A DNA stretch of 64,000 nucleotides from Centropus unirufus (lineage: Eukaryota; Chordata; Aves; Cuculiformes; Centropidae): NCBI GenBank assembly GCA_013397695.1, contig VYZI01000133.1, forward strand, positions 2,032,339 through 2,096,338. The letters are read 5' to 3'. The notes below the pieces were generated by a model. It worked only from the letters and a program-made list of their open reading frames with translations. It ran no database searches and was not told the DNA's origin. Both the position numbers and the translations under genes were made by a program. Below are positions 10,524-24,402 of the stretch, in pieces (position 1 is the stretch's first letter; the number at the start of each line of letters is the position of its first letter).

Positions 10524-13500
10524 CTTACAGGAGAGAGACATGGAAAATGAAAAAGACACACTAAGCCTCTAGAGACATGATATGAAAAATCAATATTTAC
10601 ATTAGAAAAGTAATCTTTTTTTTTTAAATTTTCATTTCATGAACCAAGAAACTAGAATTATAGTTAAATAAAAGTACTCGAAGTGTGTCTTCTTGTATTT
10701 GCTTATACTCAGTGCTGCATTTGGAAAGCAAAAAAATAAAGAAAACAAAAATCAAACTACAGAGATATTCAGGCACATGCTCCACAAACTTTCTCAGTGA
10801 CGGTTTCTGCTTAACCTTTGTGCTAACGCAAAAGCTTCAGTTTTGATTTCATTTCAATTACAAAGCAATAAAGGATGTGAGGTGTCACAGTTAGCATTTA
10901 TTTGATTTAGTTGCAACACCTACAGCATTTTAGCACAACTGGTATGTAGGACCTCAAAGCTTTTCCTGAAAGCTGCCAGCCAGAAATACTCTTAGTATTG
11001 GCGGACTAAAAGAAGGTGTGAAAATGTCTACTTCTACTCTGTAAACGACCAAGAAATATTACAAGATGGTTTCCTATTATCATATGTCCCTTTGACAGAA
11101 CAATAGATGCAGAATTTGTTGACTGATGAAAGCCTGAAATTAATATCATATTAATTTTTACAAACTCACTGAAGCTAACGTGGCTCAAACAGAGGTTTGT
11201 TTTTTATGCTCCTATAGGTGCAATACAAAACTATTATGGCTCGCACTGGGTCTGGGTTTTTTTATCCAGAATAATAAAAAAAAAAAAAATGTATTTATAA
11301 CTACATCCTAGTAGACATGTCATGAGTAACTGTTTGGGGTTTTTTTAAATATTTTATGTGAATATGCTGACCATATTGTTTCAGATTCTTTATTTTAAAT
11401 CATGTGTAACTAAGCAAAAAAAAAGTTTTACACAACATAAATTGTCACAAAATACAATTGCAACTGTCAGTAGTTTACAAAATTATACTAACATCACAAT
11501 TCTACAGACTCATGTTAAAAAGACTACATTCCATAAACCTGAGTGACTATAGCATTTGCACACCTTCATCAAAATCATTTCATTGTCTTCTGTATCACTG
11601 GTGCAGTGGGCTGGACAATTTGAGAAACAACCATAACCTTTAGTACAACATTTTCTATATTATCACCATGATCCGTGTATGACAATAAAAGCAGAACACC
11701 CACACACACATTAGAGACAATATTCTCCCAGTTTTTGTGGTTTTTTGTTGTTTTGGTTTTTTTTTGTAATTTAAAAACATTTATCTGTAGTGTATCTTGA
11801 TCCATGCTAAACAAAGCTTACAGCTGGAGGCTATGATTTTCTCTCTGCCTTTGGTGAACAGTTGACACATCCATACACCTTAATTCTGATTTTTAGACAC
11901 TGAATCCAACATATCATTACATTCCACTGTGACAGCTGCTACAGATATTGCAGAATTAAAATAAACTCTACGATACGGAGTAGAAAAGCAAATTGCCAGG
12001 AAAGAATGTAAAGCTGATAAATCTTCACAACCAGCTCTCAGAAAAGTCTTTGCATTCTAACTAATGCTCTAATAGTTAAAAAAAAAAGAAACAAAACCAA
12101 AAAATAAAAACAGAGAGACCCTAAAATGAACAAACAAATGAACAAAAAAAGGAAAACCACTGCAACCCTGTGAGGACTCTTGGTAATAAGAAGCCCTAAG
12201 AAATATTAGGCACTCTACACTGAATAACACATGTAAATTAAAGAAGGTAGAACACAGTATTAAGAGAAACAGATTTTGATATAAATAAAAATACATATTG
12301 AAATAATTGTGAGGCAAACAAAAAATAAAAAATAAGACCTCCCCCACACACACTACCCTGTCTCCTCTGTTCCAATGGCTACAGTGCCTTCCTTCTGATT
12401 TTCCAGCACAGCATAGTTTCTTGTATCCAATCTCTTGAAATTAGACTCACTACTTCTGTGCAAACAGAAGAACATGTTTTAACTCATTCAGCAATAATCT
12501 ACGTATAAGAAGATGATGATCTAGACTTTTTCAAAGATGCTCAATAAGGGTCAGCTAATCTTCAGAGGCAGATGCTCTCTTCTATTCCTTGACATTAAGG
12601 AGAATACCATGACAACACTGTATTTGAAATTCCAACTTAATAGCCATAGTTTGTGCAGATTGGCATTCAGTACATCAGTTCAGTATCGCTAAAGTATAAA
12701 CAATGGTTCAGCAGCTGACGTTAATAATAAATGCAGAAGTACATTCAAAGAGATTTTATACAAGATCTTATGGTTTAGTCTTCTGAAAAGGGACCTAGTT
12801 CATATGCACCAAAATCATTCCGAGAACACAATAAGCGCAAGCTAAGACATGTTCAAACTGCTTGATAATTCCACAATTTTTCTAAAAATCTAAAACTAGT
12901 ATTCTGACTATGTGACATAAGAGAAGGAAGAAATTGGTATTAAATCATTAAAAATGTTGAAACCAGAAGTTTAAGGCAAGCAATAAAAGCCTGAAGAACT
13001 TGGAGCAGGTGAATGAAGAAAAAAACCACCCAGCCATCCAAAAGCTGGCCTCAAGTAAAACAATAATTTAGAAACCTGATACACCATAGCTGGCCTGAAG
13101 CTACATCATGGGACATAACCCAATTACTCAACAATTCCCAATCACTCTTGCTCTAGTTTCCCTAATTCCCTTCCAGATATATTCTGGCTCTACTTTGTCC
13201 AAATAAATTGTTAACTTCTTGAGAACTAACCTTGATTAGGTCTGAGAAGCACCTAGATCTTTAAATACTTTGTATATAATGCATAATAAGCTCTAATGAC
13301 AATACACCAAATAAGAAAGGTAAAATTGACAAATATTTGTTAAGTAGCTTTAGAAAATTGCTCAATCCAGTATAAAGCTGTTTTGTAAATAAGATATCAT
13401 GTCTTCCAGGTGTTGTTCCTGCAAGCAGCACTTCATAAAAGATTAAAAATGCAAGGCATTTCATGACAATGAAAAATAAGAAAAAATACATTGCAGAATT

Positions 13501-14397
13501 AATCATTTTCATTAGAAAATGCAGATTAAGTCCATCGAGAAGATTAAAGCAAGGAAGCTTCAAGCTGAACAAGTAATTAATTGAATCTTTGCAACTGCTT
13601 AATACAAAACTACCACTATCATCTACATGTTATGAAGCCTTTCTTTTTACTAACCCTTTCATATTGTGTTTCAATGCCTCCTTACTGTAAGGAACTTTCA
13701 CTTCATATTTACATTATTTTTTATGACAGACAGTATCTAGAGGACTCTTGGATGAAAATGTAAGCCAGCATGCTGCATCCAAAATAAACAGTGAAAATAC
13801 CAGGAGTATTTTTTATTGAAGTTACTGTAGATAATCATAAAGATAGAATTTTCACCTAGTGACACACTACTGATATGACATGCGCTCAATGTACAATATA
13901 TGCAGAATAGGTAACTCCAATGGAAACATTAAAAGATGCTTATAAGCTATTATCACAAATGCAGCTTCTATGCAGGTATAGATTTTACAGATGCAAAGCA
14001 ACAGCACAGCTGGCATTCAAAACCTGAGGTTACACTATTCTTATTCAGCACTTAATATTAATTTTTACTATCAAAATTCTATTGAAAATCTAGCTATGAG
14101 TAGCTGCATAGGTGGAACACTGAGCATCCAAACAGGCTGTTCAAAAGCTTTCTGCTTTTTCTTTCACAGCTTCCATTAAAAGTTATTGATCCATTTATTT
14201 GAGCAACTTTTCATTTAAGTGGAGTTGTGGAACAGAAAATGCTCCAACTGTAGCAGAATTACAGAGTAAATATCTAAAGCAACAGGTAACTTATCCCTTC
14301 TAAAGGTCAGCCCTAGTCTCCATTTACTTTCTTGATTTAATGCTTAACAGAAATACATTTTTAAATAAAGATAATAAACATAATAGACATTACTTAC
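10524..14397 (-). other. NBAS: NBAS intron W20-W21 (3874 nt)
   Basis: AT-rich intron with a strong GTAAGT donor. It includes a possible old MIR/LINE-type tail at about 13175-13300. I see no gene, and the ORFs here (for example 13261-13572) are short and carry no recognisable domain. Confidence 0.8.
13175..13300 (+). repeat. Possible ancient MIR/L3-type retroposon tail
   Basis: A run containing TTAACTTCTTGAGAACTAAC, then GAAGCACCTAG, then an AT-rich TAATGCATAATAAG end resembles the layout of old amniote MIR/L3 3' ends (a CTCCTTGAGG-like block, a GTGCCTAG-like block, then an AATAATAA tail). Similarity is by pattern only; divergence is high. Confidence 0.3.
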
Positions 14398-14627
14398 TCT
14401 GCCAATCCCAGTATTGTTTCTCTTTTGTACTGTCCATCTGCTGTAAACCTTTGGACATCCACTCCTTTGCCAAGTCCTTGCAGAATCTGAGCTTGAGTGA
14501 AATCTAGTAGCCGTTCGTTGTAGTAATGCAGCTGATTTATCAAAGTTGCTATTTCTTCAGGCCAGTCTACAGAGTCATACTGAGTAACATGCTTTGTGAC
14601 CATCTGAATCAGGTCTTTTGGATCAGC
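14398..14627 (-). CDS. NBAS: NBAS exon W20 (230 nt, phase 0 to 2)
   Basis: The acceptor is TTTTTGCAG|GCTGATCC and the donor TTGGCAGA|GTAAGT. It reads ADPKDLIQMVTKHVTQYDS, WPEEIATLINQLHYYNERLL, DFTQAQILQGLGKGVDVQRF and TADGQYKRETILGLA plus two bases of the next Glu codon. Human NBAS has DFTQAQILQGLRKGVDVQRF and KRETILGLAE here, about residues 1599-1675. It follows a long intron of 9637 nt. Confidence 0.97.
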
Positions 14628-17158
14628 CTGCAAAAATAATTGAAAACCAACTAAAGAAGCCCTGTAAATTTCTGAAAACAATGTATGATTTTAAAATTGA
14701 TCTCTGTACAGAACTGAGATTTTTTTTTTCAATTTATGAGAAGTTTTAAGTATAACAGAATTCCAAATTTTCTGTGACCTCAAATTCCAAGTTAATCTTA
14801 AAAATATTGAGTTTACTGGGCAAACAGACTTTGTTTTTCTTACAAAATTATTACACTAAATTAGAAGATAAATGTAAGAAAATTAACTCCAGTGCACCGC
14901 TGGGTAAAACATGCTCCAGAACATTGAAGCTAGAGGCATATTTGAAATCTCCTGTGACTGGCCAGTCACTCTGAATTGATTTCTTTTTATCCTTTTTTTT
15001 TTCCTTTCAAGTCTTACCTGACAGGCTGATTGCCAAGTCATATTAAATGCTACAGGGCATCCTTTTACTTCTCCACATGACAATTTTCTGAAGCACTCTA
15101 AACATTGTAAATTCATTGATTTTATAAACAACATCAGTAGTTCTTTTAGGGTTGCTTAGGAGACTGATAACAGAATAATACAACCTCAGGAAAGAGTTAG
15201 GCAAGCAGAGCAGTGTCTCTACAATACAATTATATCTGCTGGAAACCAATCCACTGCTTATTATGTATCCTGGTATCTCATTTTAGGTGATACACTAGAA
15301 AATAGAGCATGAAGACTAGGAAAGCCATAGCAAAATGAGGAAACCTGTTTAACATAATTGCCTAAGTTCTCTACAGTCCACAGAGAAAGATAGGTCCCTC
15401 TGTCAACCTACAAGGGTAAATTGCTCTCTTTTTGCAGATTTCCCCCATCTCTGTCAAAATGAGTAGAATCCAGTGCCAGCAAGCTTCTCCCGGTGCACAG
15501 CCCACCGGATTTTTCATAAAGTACACAACCATTATCTTGAAATAATTTTCAAACCACTATGTCAGAATTCATCCTCAAGAAATGGCTTCTGAAGATGAAA
15601 ATAACATCTTTGATAAGTTTCCTGAATATCATATAATTTTTTCACCCTAATTCAGACCCAAACTTGAATATCTAAAACAACATCTTAAAAAAAAACTAAA
15701 TACTTTTACAGTTATATTGAAACCATTTTATTTTTGGTTCACTGATGTATCCAATACATTGGGCAATTGTCAGCTTTAAATGTGAAATTCCTTCCAAAAT
15801 AATATTCAATCACTTCCAAGCATAATATCCTGACCAACATGTCACCCTCTCAAATGAGATCTACCGCTACTGCCAACTTTTAGTCCCCAATTGTTACATT
15901 TCCCTAAAAGCATCTGTGTGCAATCTTCTATGCTGCCTGTTTATGCTTCAAAGGAACACCTTAAAGCTATCTAATCAGCTTAATAATTTTCCAGCTAATG
16001 TTTTTTGCCAACTACACCTACAAAGATGAAAAAATAAGTGTGCAGCTCCACCAGGCCAACTCTCTATCAAATTGGTCAGTACTGTTTCACTGGCTTTTTT
16101 CATCTGAACCTCTTTTGCCTCTACCCACTTATAATAAAAATAAAATTAAAAAAAGCCTGGATGAAGGACCACTGTGTGATACAGTAGTTCCACACCAAGT
16201 AACAACAACCAACTGCTACAAGGAGCTAAAAGGAAGGAAGTCGAAGAAAATCTGATGCACAAATTGCTTAAAGGATCAATGTGATCCTTGGACATGTATA
16301 TGAGGAACAAGAAACAAAATTATTACATTGATGTTTGTCACCAAGATACCTTGTTCCCAATACTATGTTCTCTTCTAGGTTTTAAAGTTTTGAAATAAGT
16401 TATAAAAAGGGGTGGCTCTGAAAAGCATCACAAAATTATTCATTTCAGAAACATATCTTACAATAATATACAAATAATGTCTTTGGAAAAAGTGTCTTAG
16501 GATCTACTGAGCTAATTAAGGACAGAGGTAGAATAACAGAATCACACTCTGTATGAATATCCATGCATCAAACTCTTCCATCCAGGAGATAACAGTATGA
16601 GACCTGATAGCTGGCGAACTAACATATTCAAATTAAAGAAAACACAAGTCGTTCCTTTTACTGTAAGCAGCTGCCAAGGATTGCATTGAACTCCTCATCA
16701 CTGAAAATCAAGCCTTTTGCTATTTTATCCCTTACAAGACCTATGCTCCAAACCATCAAAGCACATCAAATAAAAAATTAGAGAGATCCCACAGTCAGCA
16801 TAGGCTTTTGTATGAAGCAGATATCTGATACGAGACTTTCCAGGGTTTCTTAATCTAAAAAAAACCTATCTTTCCAGAACTGCAGTGGTTCGCAAAACTT
16901 ATTTACCAGAATTACATATAATTTTTCTTCTCTCAAATTTGTCATCCGTCTAGATTTAAAATGTTTTCTCAAATAACAGCCCTGTTTGCATGGTACTTAT
17001 TAGGCATTCAAGACAAGCTCAATTAAAAAAAAAATGAGCTGCATAGAATTTGGGTTTCATAATTTTAAGTATTCATTCTTTATCACATTTTTATTACATG
17101 CTTTTGAAAAGATAAGCACAAATATTCCTACATCCATTAGGTGCCTAGCTCAATTAGA

Positions 17159-17192
17159 TATTATATATATCTATATATATATAATATATATC
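17159..17192. repeat. AT dinucleotide microsatellite
   Basis: An interrupted TA/AT run of about 34 bp (TATATATATCTATATATATA core) with two single-base interruptions. Confidence 0.9.
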
Positions 17193-19007
17193 ATGATGCA
17201 CACGATGCTCGTTCTAACACATACTGATACTGAAACATCATTATAGATGCACAGCCAGCACTCAAAGAAGTTTTAACACTTTTTAATTCGAAAGACTATA
17301 ATTACTAGCTAGTATCTGGATGGCCCCAAAGAAAATCACTGAAATTGGTAAAAGCTGACTCTTATGGCAGCATTCCTAGGGTTAACAACCCCTTGGCCTT
17401 TCTTAGAATTATAGCAGGCACTTAAAAAACATAAATCTCTATAGGGATTTGTGTAAATACAAATGAACTTTGACAGGTAAAACCAATAAGAAAGTCATAT
17501 TCAATTTGTTCTCTTGTTTAATATTATCCATCAAAAGAACAACCACAGAAGGCCCTCACTATTATCTCTGTTGAATTTTGGAGTCCTTGAGATACTTAGA
17601 AATTGTGGCTAGGTGACTCCCAGCTTTGTCAGGTAAATCTCCTTCAGTACTTCTAGATAGATGTTTGAACTCTGGCTTCCCCCTTCCTCAGCATGCAGGA
17701 AATATATTCTACATATGAACACAGCAGCAAACCTAAAGCAAGCTTCCAGGGAAGCCACAAGAGCTGACCCAAATTATCAAGGGTGTGTTATAACTAAGGG
17801 AGTATTATACCATTAACTGATGAGGGTCCCTAGCACTGCCAAGGGAAACACCTCATGAACTGCCCATCAATGCATTTCACTCACCGATTGCACTAGCACT
17901 ACCTTTCGTGCTCTAACAGTGCTGTCTTGGCAATAGTGAAATAATCTGACATAGGCTTTGCTCAGTGATTCAAATAAATAAATATAGATACATAAATGGA
18001 TAAGTAAGATAGAAAAAAGCTCCAATCCCTTTAGCACAAAGCTAATTTAATTTCATGTAATTAGATGTTTACATGTGACTTATTCAGCATAGATCAGGAC
18101 AAGTTCCTGTCCACACTGCACCACCAGCCATTGCCAATAAGCCTCAGCTGGTCATCAGAGTCTACCTCAAGAGATGTTTTAAAGCAGCTATTTCTCTTTG
18201 GTCATCCTGAGGGAGTTACACCTGTGAAGCCCTTCAGAATTTCTATATCACTGTGATACTGTAAAAGCAACACTGGTTTTAAAAATAGACAAGAGGTTTT
18301 CATCTTGGAATATTTTCACCCCAATCCCCAAAATATTCTACCATTTTTTCCCCTCCAGCAAATTGCTATTTATTTTTTCTTGCAATCTCTTCCAAATACT
18401 TAATTCAGCCATATACATAAGGACAATAAAATTAATTTGAGTCAGTTTTTCTCCTGTTGCACTTCTGCTCAGGAAGCAGCAACCATTTTACAGCAACAGT
18501 AAGAAAGATAAATAATAAAAAGCTCTACTGTAAACATATCACTAAGACAATATTAGATCATTTAAATGCTATTTAACTTGTTTACTACTTTTAAGACAAA
18601 GAATCTTTCCAATTGTTCTAAAAAGGGATATTATTCCGTTGGTGTTGTTTCTAATGTAAATGCTCTTCAGACTGTAACACAGAAATAATTAAGAACACTG
18701 ATGAGAAAAGCTGTTTAGATCATTGAGGCTAATGCGCTCATAATCACCCCAAATACATAACTGATGCTGAGGATCAACTGATGTTTCTAGATTAAACTTG
18801 CCAAGAATTTCCATCATCTTTTGAACTGTAATCTTTTAGTAATGGTCAAAAGCTGAATTGTAGTGATGCACAGGAACGCAAATGGGAAGGCAAAGAGACA
18901 CATTAAATTGTGCCTAGATCCCTGAAACTCCACATTTGTTCTAATCCATTTTAAGTGATTTGAAATGGGAGATCATGCTACAGACATATGCACCAAGTAA
19001 AAGCCTT

Positions 19008-19039
19008 TATCATTATCATCATCATTATTATTATTATTA
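19008..19039. repeat. ATC/ATT trinucleotide microsatellite
   Basis: About ten triplets, changing from mixed ATC/ATT units to pure ATT units. Confidence 0.9.
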
Positions 19040-21039
19040 GCAAGACTTGGAAATTATTGGGCATGAGCAAATCAGGAGACAGCATGGATCAGGGTGTAAA
19101 ACTCCTGCTCCAGACACAGTGCACTTCAATTCTCTCTTATTGATTAAGATACTGATAAGTTAGATTTAGGTAGAAAAATCTTATCATTTCACCTGACAGC
19201 TTTGTTTTGTCAAACTAACACATGATATGTAAAAGGTTAAATTGTCAAGTGAAAGAACACCACTAAAAATAGAAAATTACTACATGGTTTTCAGTGAAGT
19301 GCCTACCAAATTCATAGTACATAATGAATTTCCCATTTGTAGTCAGTGTTACTGTCACAATCTAGGGAATAATCCTACCTTTCTATCTCCCTTTTCTCTA
19401 AAAAAATATAAAAAACATTGTGCTTTCTTTTTTAATTATATTACTTCATCTTCTTCTAGATTATGTCCTTAATCTTCATCTATATGGCAGCCACTCTAGC
19501 CACACACAGACTCCAAGGGGAGCATCCACTCCTGTTGTAAAACTTCATTACAATATGATACAGTTTTAGTTTAAGTACAACACCGCATCCTTTCAATTTG
19601 TGCAGTTACTTGACTGGACACATCAAAATATTTCAATATCTTACTAATTTAAACCTTGAAAACTAAATAGTCAATGAGCCACAAAACACAATTTCTTCTT
19701 CCCCGACAGTTATTAAAATGCCAGAAATAAAGTTTTTAATACGAATCCAGGAGCACTGCTAGAACTTCGGGTTAGAGGCATGAATTTTTCAGTCATCACC
19801 TTCTGTTCCTGGGATATACAATTTCATTACTAGCTTCTTAGGCAACATTTATAGAGGCCAATCTTGCATTTATCCTTAACTCTCCAGAATTACATAAAAA
19901 TAATAAACTCAACTGAAACAAAAAAATATAAAACCACCGCCAACAGCCAAACAACCAAACCCCCAAAAATATGGAGGAGCCAACTGTGTCACTTGATGGG
20001 GAAGATTCAGTGTTGCCTGAAACTTTACCTATATTGCCAATCCAGACAAGGAATATTTTGCTAAAATACTTACGTTCTAAGATGATCAGAAGATTTCAAA
20101 CTGGCTGCATGTGAAATTAACATTGCTCATTGACTGGAGAAAATAATTACACAAGAAGCAGAAAAAAAAGGGGAAGCAAAAGAGGTGTTAAAACAAAATG
20201 ACTAGGGGAAGGATGCTTCAAAAAGTTGTTGGTCACCTTTGTACTGTTTTCCAGAGAGGAACAAAACTGTTTGCAAGAAAGAAAGCACTTGTGCCAGCTT
20301 TCCTCCTTGCATGAAAAGCCACAAGCATGTCTCCAGAGGAACACAGGCAAGCTAGACCTTAAACCTCTGCTGAAATGAAAGGGTAGTTTGAAGATCTTTT
20401 CTAAAAGAGTATTTCTGAAAGCTGGCTCAAGAACAACACTCACTCTGCCTTCAGAAGTAGGATTCAACAGAATAGCTTATATAACACTTGAGAAATAAAA
20501 ATAAGCAACACTGTAACCATCTGCTTTTCTCAAGCACCATTTATCTTGAAGAAATAAAAATGGGGGATTGGGAGGGATGGGACACAATACCAATAGCTTT
20601 AACAACACATCTTTTCTGAGTCACCTCAATATTATTTCACCCCAACTTACAAATGCAATGCTTTGCAGTGATGTGTGCTTTACAAATTAAAATGAGGATA
20701 TGTGAAACACTGGCTTACCTATATTAAACACAGTTCAACTAAAGGATTCCAGTTGACACAATCTGATGGGCTTTCACTAATTGCTGGATTACTATTTCAG
20801 GGATCACGCTGGAACTTATTCAAAACCACCCAAAATGACTGCTAGTTCAGGAGAACTCACTTGAGCGTTAAACCTTTGATCATAGGAGTGTTTGGTGAGC
20901 TCTCAAGTTTTCTTAGTTTAATTATTCATTTTTTAAAAGCCTGTTTACTTTTTGAAATATCACTGAGGAAACAGGAAATCAATGAGGAAAACTCAAAATG
21001 TGATAAGCCATAAAATGTCAATTAAAAGTGCTAAAAAGA

Positions 21040-21900
21040 TAGCTGGAAAGGGTCTTGCAAAGATTGGCAGAGCTGACAGCAAAAAGTCCAGAAAAGTTTC
21101 TCAAAAGCAGGACACCAGATAGAGAAGTGGTAGGATCACTTGGTGAAAAGGTGTGAAAGGGGAACTTATGACTTAAGTCCACAGCAGGGAAAATCAATGA
21201 GACTTTTGTGTCAGCCTTCACTGCTGAAGATGTCAAGGAGACAGCTTGGAAGAGCATAGAAGAGTTAGAAAATAACACCTGGGAAGCATCATGCTGATTA
21301 GGCACACCACCAAGATCAGATGGCATTCAACCCTCAGCTCTCAAGGAACACAAATGCTGAAGTACATTAAATGGCAGGCTAAGGTGCATCAATGAACATT
21401 ATAAAAAGACTACAGTGCCGGAGTGCAAGTCCCATCTAAAAAATGGATTTCAAGCAGATTTTCAAAGGGAGAGTCTATAATAAGACCACTGAGGTCATGC
21501 ATTAACCAGGCTTGGTGGAAAAGAGACAGCATGGCCTCTGTAAGGCGAAATCCACTTTGTTAGCTTGCTGGAGGTTTATGAGGGTGTCAATGAGCACATG
21601 GACAAAAGGAATCCTGTGACAAAATGCACAGGGATCTTCCAAAATTGACAAGTTTTCCACCAAAGTCCAGTCAGGAAACTTAAGTTGCCAAGGCACTAGA
21701 AGAAAGGACCTTTTATAAACCGAAAACTGGAGAAAGGAGGGATGAAAGCTTAATGGGAAAGCTAGCAGCAAGTCCTCTAAGGGCAGGTTTTGAGACCATT
21801 TTTATTCAGAATTTCTTATCAATGACCTGAAGAAGGGATGAGCAATGTGCATTTAAGCTTTTTCATGATACAGGAAGTTTAGACTTCACACACATGCAGG
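21040..21900 (+). mobile_element. Decayed CR1-like LINE body (reverse transcriptase region)
   Basis: On the plus strand the segment carries broken pieces typical of CR1-group reverse transcriptase genes in order: TCAGCCTTCACTGCTGAAGA, CAGCATGGCCTCTGTAAGG, TTGTTAGCTTGCTGGAGG, then TCTTATCAATGACCTGAAG followed by a decayed block equivalent to the FADDT motif region. Stops and frameshifts interrupt every frame and no CR1 3' tail follows. This is an old, non-functional fragment. The edges are approximate. Confidence 0.6.
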
Positions 21901-23112
21901 AAGTTCAACAGGAGAGAACACAGTGAGGCATGAATTCAAGGACTTACATGACCATGTCTCCCAGTTTTCCTATTGGAAAAGAGCTTGCTGCTCCCTCAGC
22001 AGCAAGCAACAGAAAAGGGAAGTAGGTTAAATGCAGAGAGCACGAATTCACCTTATAAATGCACACTTTCACATAGTGACTCAAAAGTCAGTTACATCAG
22101 ACTATTTAACTCTGTGGAACTGAGCTCCCAGCTCCTTTGCTAACTCTGGGCTGCTTCAAAAGCGTCACTAAGGAGAAACTCTGAGGTTACCTTTTCAACA
22201 CATTGCCAACTGTAACATAAAAAAAGGGCTGGGATAAAATTTATATTCTTGCATAACAGCTAAGAGAATAGAATAAGAATCTACATATTTTCTGCTAACA
22301 ATAGCTTTCTTCCTTTGACACGAATGGCAAAATCCTCTTCCCCACACACCCCACCCCTCCCCCCCTGCCTTCTGCAACTGTACCAACTTTTGTTAGAACC
22401 GTTGCTTGACGGAACTACGGAATGACATCTACACCGCGTTTATCACTTTCACAGATGTTTGTACCATAAAAGTTTAAAATCAATTCCTGCCCCGATCTCC
22501 CATAGGTCTTAGGAAACAGAGAAAAAAAAAACATGGCTAGGCTATTCTCATAGATAGAACTAGTATGGCACTGAGGAAAGCAACTTTCAGAGATATTCTT
22601 TACCACTGGCATCCAAGACATACATTTAAATAAACTGTTGGTTTGCAGTGGCCAACTCACCCCCATACACCCCCAAAAAAGTTACTTTGATCAAAAACAT
22701 CTCTTTCTATCTCCCTTTTTCTGCTTCACTGGCACTCCCTCATTGGATACCATGGGAATTAATATCAATAAATGCATTCTCCTTTGTTGTTTTCTTACTG
22801 GGCTTTCAGTCTCTCTCTTTTTTTCCCATTTCCTTGGTGTATTGTTCACTCGGGATTTCTCCTGATACAATTGTTTTCAGAAACTACTTTTTAAGAGTAC
22901 CACTTAAACATGGTACATACTCTCCTTAACAAAAAAACTTACAATCCATTGCTTATCACAGTCATACACAGCGTTTTACTAAGATGGAGCAAAAGATTTA
23001 GGCAAAGATTTTATCAGTGAGAGATAAAGTACATGGTGCTATTGATAGAACTTTACTTATTAAATAGCAATTAGAGTAGAAGTAGTTCAATTTAACGCCT
23101 CTGTCCTCATTC

Positions 23113-23147
23113 AATTCCTCCTTCAAAATTGAATTCCTCCTTCAAAA
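23113..23147. repeat. Short tandem duplication, 19-bp period
   Basis: The 16-mer AATTCCTCCTTCAAAA occurs at 23113-23128 and again at 23132-23147. Confidence 0.9.
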
Positions 23148-24264
23148 GGCTTCATAACTGTTTCTAGAAAACAGGACTGCTTAAGAAAACTCAAAAAACA
23201 TGTTTGGGTCTTTATAGCGAAGGTGTCTTGCAGCAGGTGAACCTAGGCTCACAGAAAGCTGTTTCACAAACACCAATGCACACCTCATAACCAACATATT
23301 TTGCAGGCTTCACAAATTTAAGGTGTGGGCTACGCTTTCCTTTAGCTTCTAAACAGAAGATAGCAGAATGGAAATCTCAGCAAGGAAATGAATGGTTGCC
23401 TAATTGCAGAACTAGAATATCCAAAACAGGTTCTCCTCTGTACATCAGGATTCATTCTGAATACAGGAAAGCAACCTCTTATGCCACACTGGTGGTTAGT
23501 CTCTCTTTTCAGATAGCTTGGAACCAGAAGTGTTCTTTTAACTGTAATTCAGAGCTAGGCTGAAAACTAATGCCTAGAGACCTTCTGCACCGGAGAAAAG
23601 AACTGATGTAAATTCAGAAATGCTCTCTAGAAGTGACAAAGAAGTTTTTACTTGGGTATCTTAGTAGGAATAGCCAATTGTACCTTATTCCACTTCTACA
23701 TGTCACCTCTTCCATTCAGTTCGAAGTTTACCATATACCCATGTACCTGGCTTCAATCACTTAGCGATTAGTAAGAAGCAATGCTGTACCATTTCAAAAA
23801 GACACTTGTGAAAGGAAATCAATACATTCATGAATGAATGAGACAAAATTTCAAAACGCCATATGTGAACTGAAATACAAATGAACACACCTGGAAGGCT
23901 AAGAAAACATTTTGAATAGCACCATTCTTGTTGAAATGGACACTCACTTGACTCATCTAAGTACTACATTGCATCAGTATTGCAAGATGTCAGCTCATTA
24001 TTGCTCAGAGTTTTTAACTACTTTGAAAACTGATAGTGCTATTACCTATAAATGACACTTGATACTGTGCTTCAAAAACTCCTCCATAAATTGTGAAGTG
24101 CTTGTCTGTTTACAGCACTGTGGAAGAATAATTATGTGTAACTTCACAGGCTGCTCCCAGTGTAAGTGAGATCAGCTCCTTAACAGGCTTAGCTCATGTA
24201 GTGGCTTTTTAGAATAGCTTTAATGCTGCACATTAATGAATACAGTTTTAAAAAGAGTACTAAC

Positions 24265-24402
24265 CCTGTAGAGAGGGTGGCATTTGTCCTTGAAACATGG
24301 CGCCAAACGAGCATAGATCTGCAGGCTATAGTAATAGCTTGCCAGCTGGAGAGATAACGCAGAATGTAATTGCTTTTCAAAGCATTTGTTGGCATCTACC
24401 AC
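24265..24402 (-). CDS. NBAS: NBAS exon W19 (138 nt, phase 0 to 0)
   Basis: The acceptor is TCTCCTAG|GTGGTAGATG and the donor CTCTACAGG|GTTAGT. The 46 codons read VVDANKCFEKQLHSALSLQL, ASYYYSLQIYARLAPCFKD and KCHPLYR. Human has LDANRCFEKQSPSALSLQL, AAYYYSLQIYARLAPCF and DKCHPLYR at about residues 1553-1598. It is a symmetric exon, so skipping would be in frame. Longer apparent open frames over this exon run into intron sequence and are not real coding extensions. Confidence 0.97.

Larger units (their letters stand above)
14628..24264 (-). other. NBAS: NBAS intron W19-W20 (9637 nt, largest internal intron)
   Basis: The donor is AGG|GTTAGT and the acceptor TTGCAG|GCTGAT. It contains an AT microsatellite at 17159-17192, an ATT/ATC triplet repeat at 19008-19039, a decayed CR1 body at about 21040-21900 and a short tandem duplication at 23113-23147. 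No exon or other gene was recognised. Confidence 0.85.

Noticed and set aside
20147..20467. 106-codon minus-strand open frame
   Set aside because: It has no domain, no NBAS similarity and a hydrophobic low-complexity end; it lies in an intron where W19 and W20 already join in phase.
21018..21326. 102-codon minus-strand open frame
   Set aside because: It overlaps a decayed plus-strand CR1 body and has no domain.
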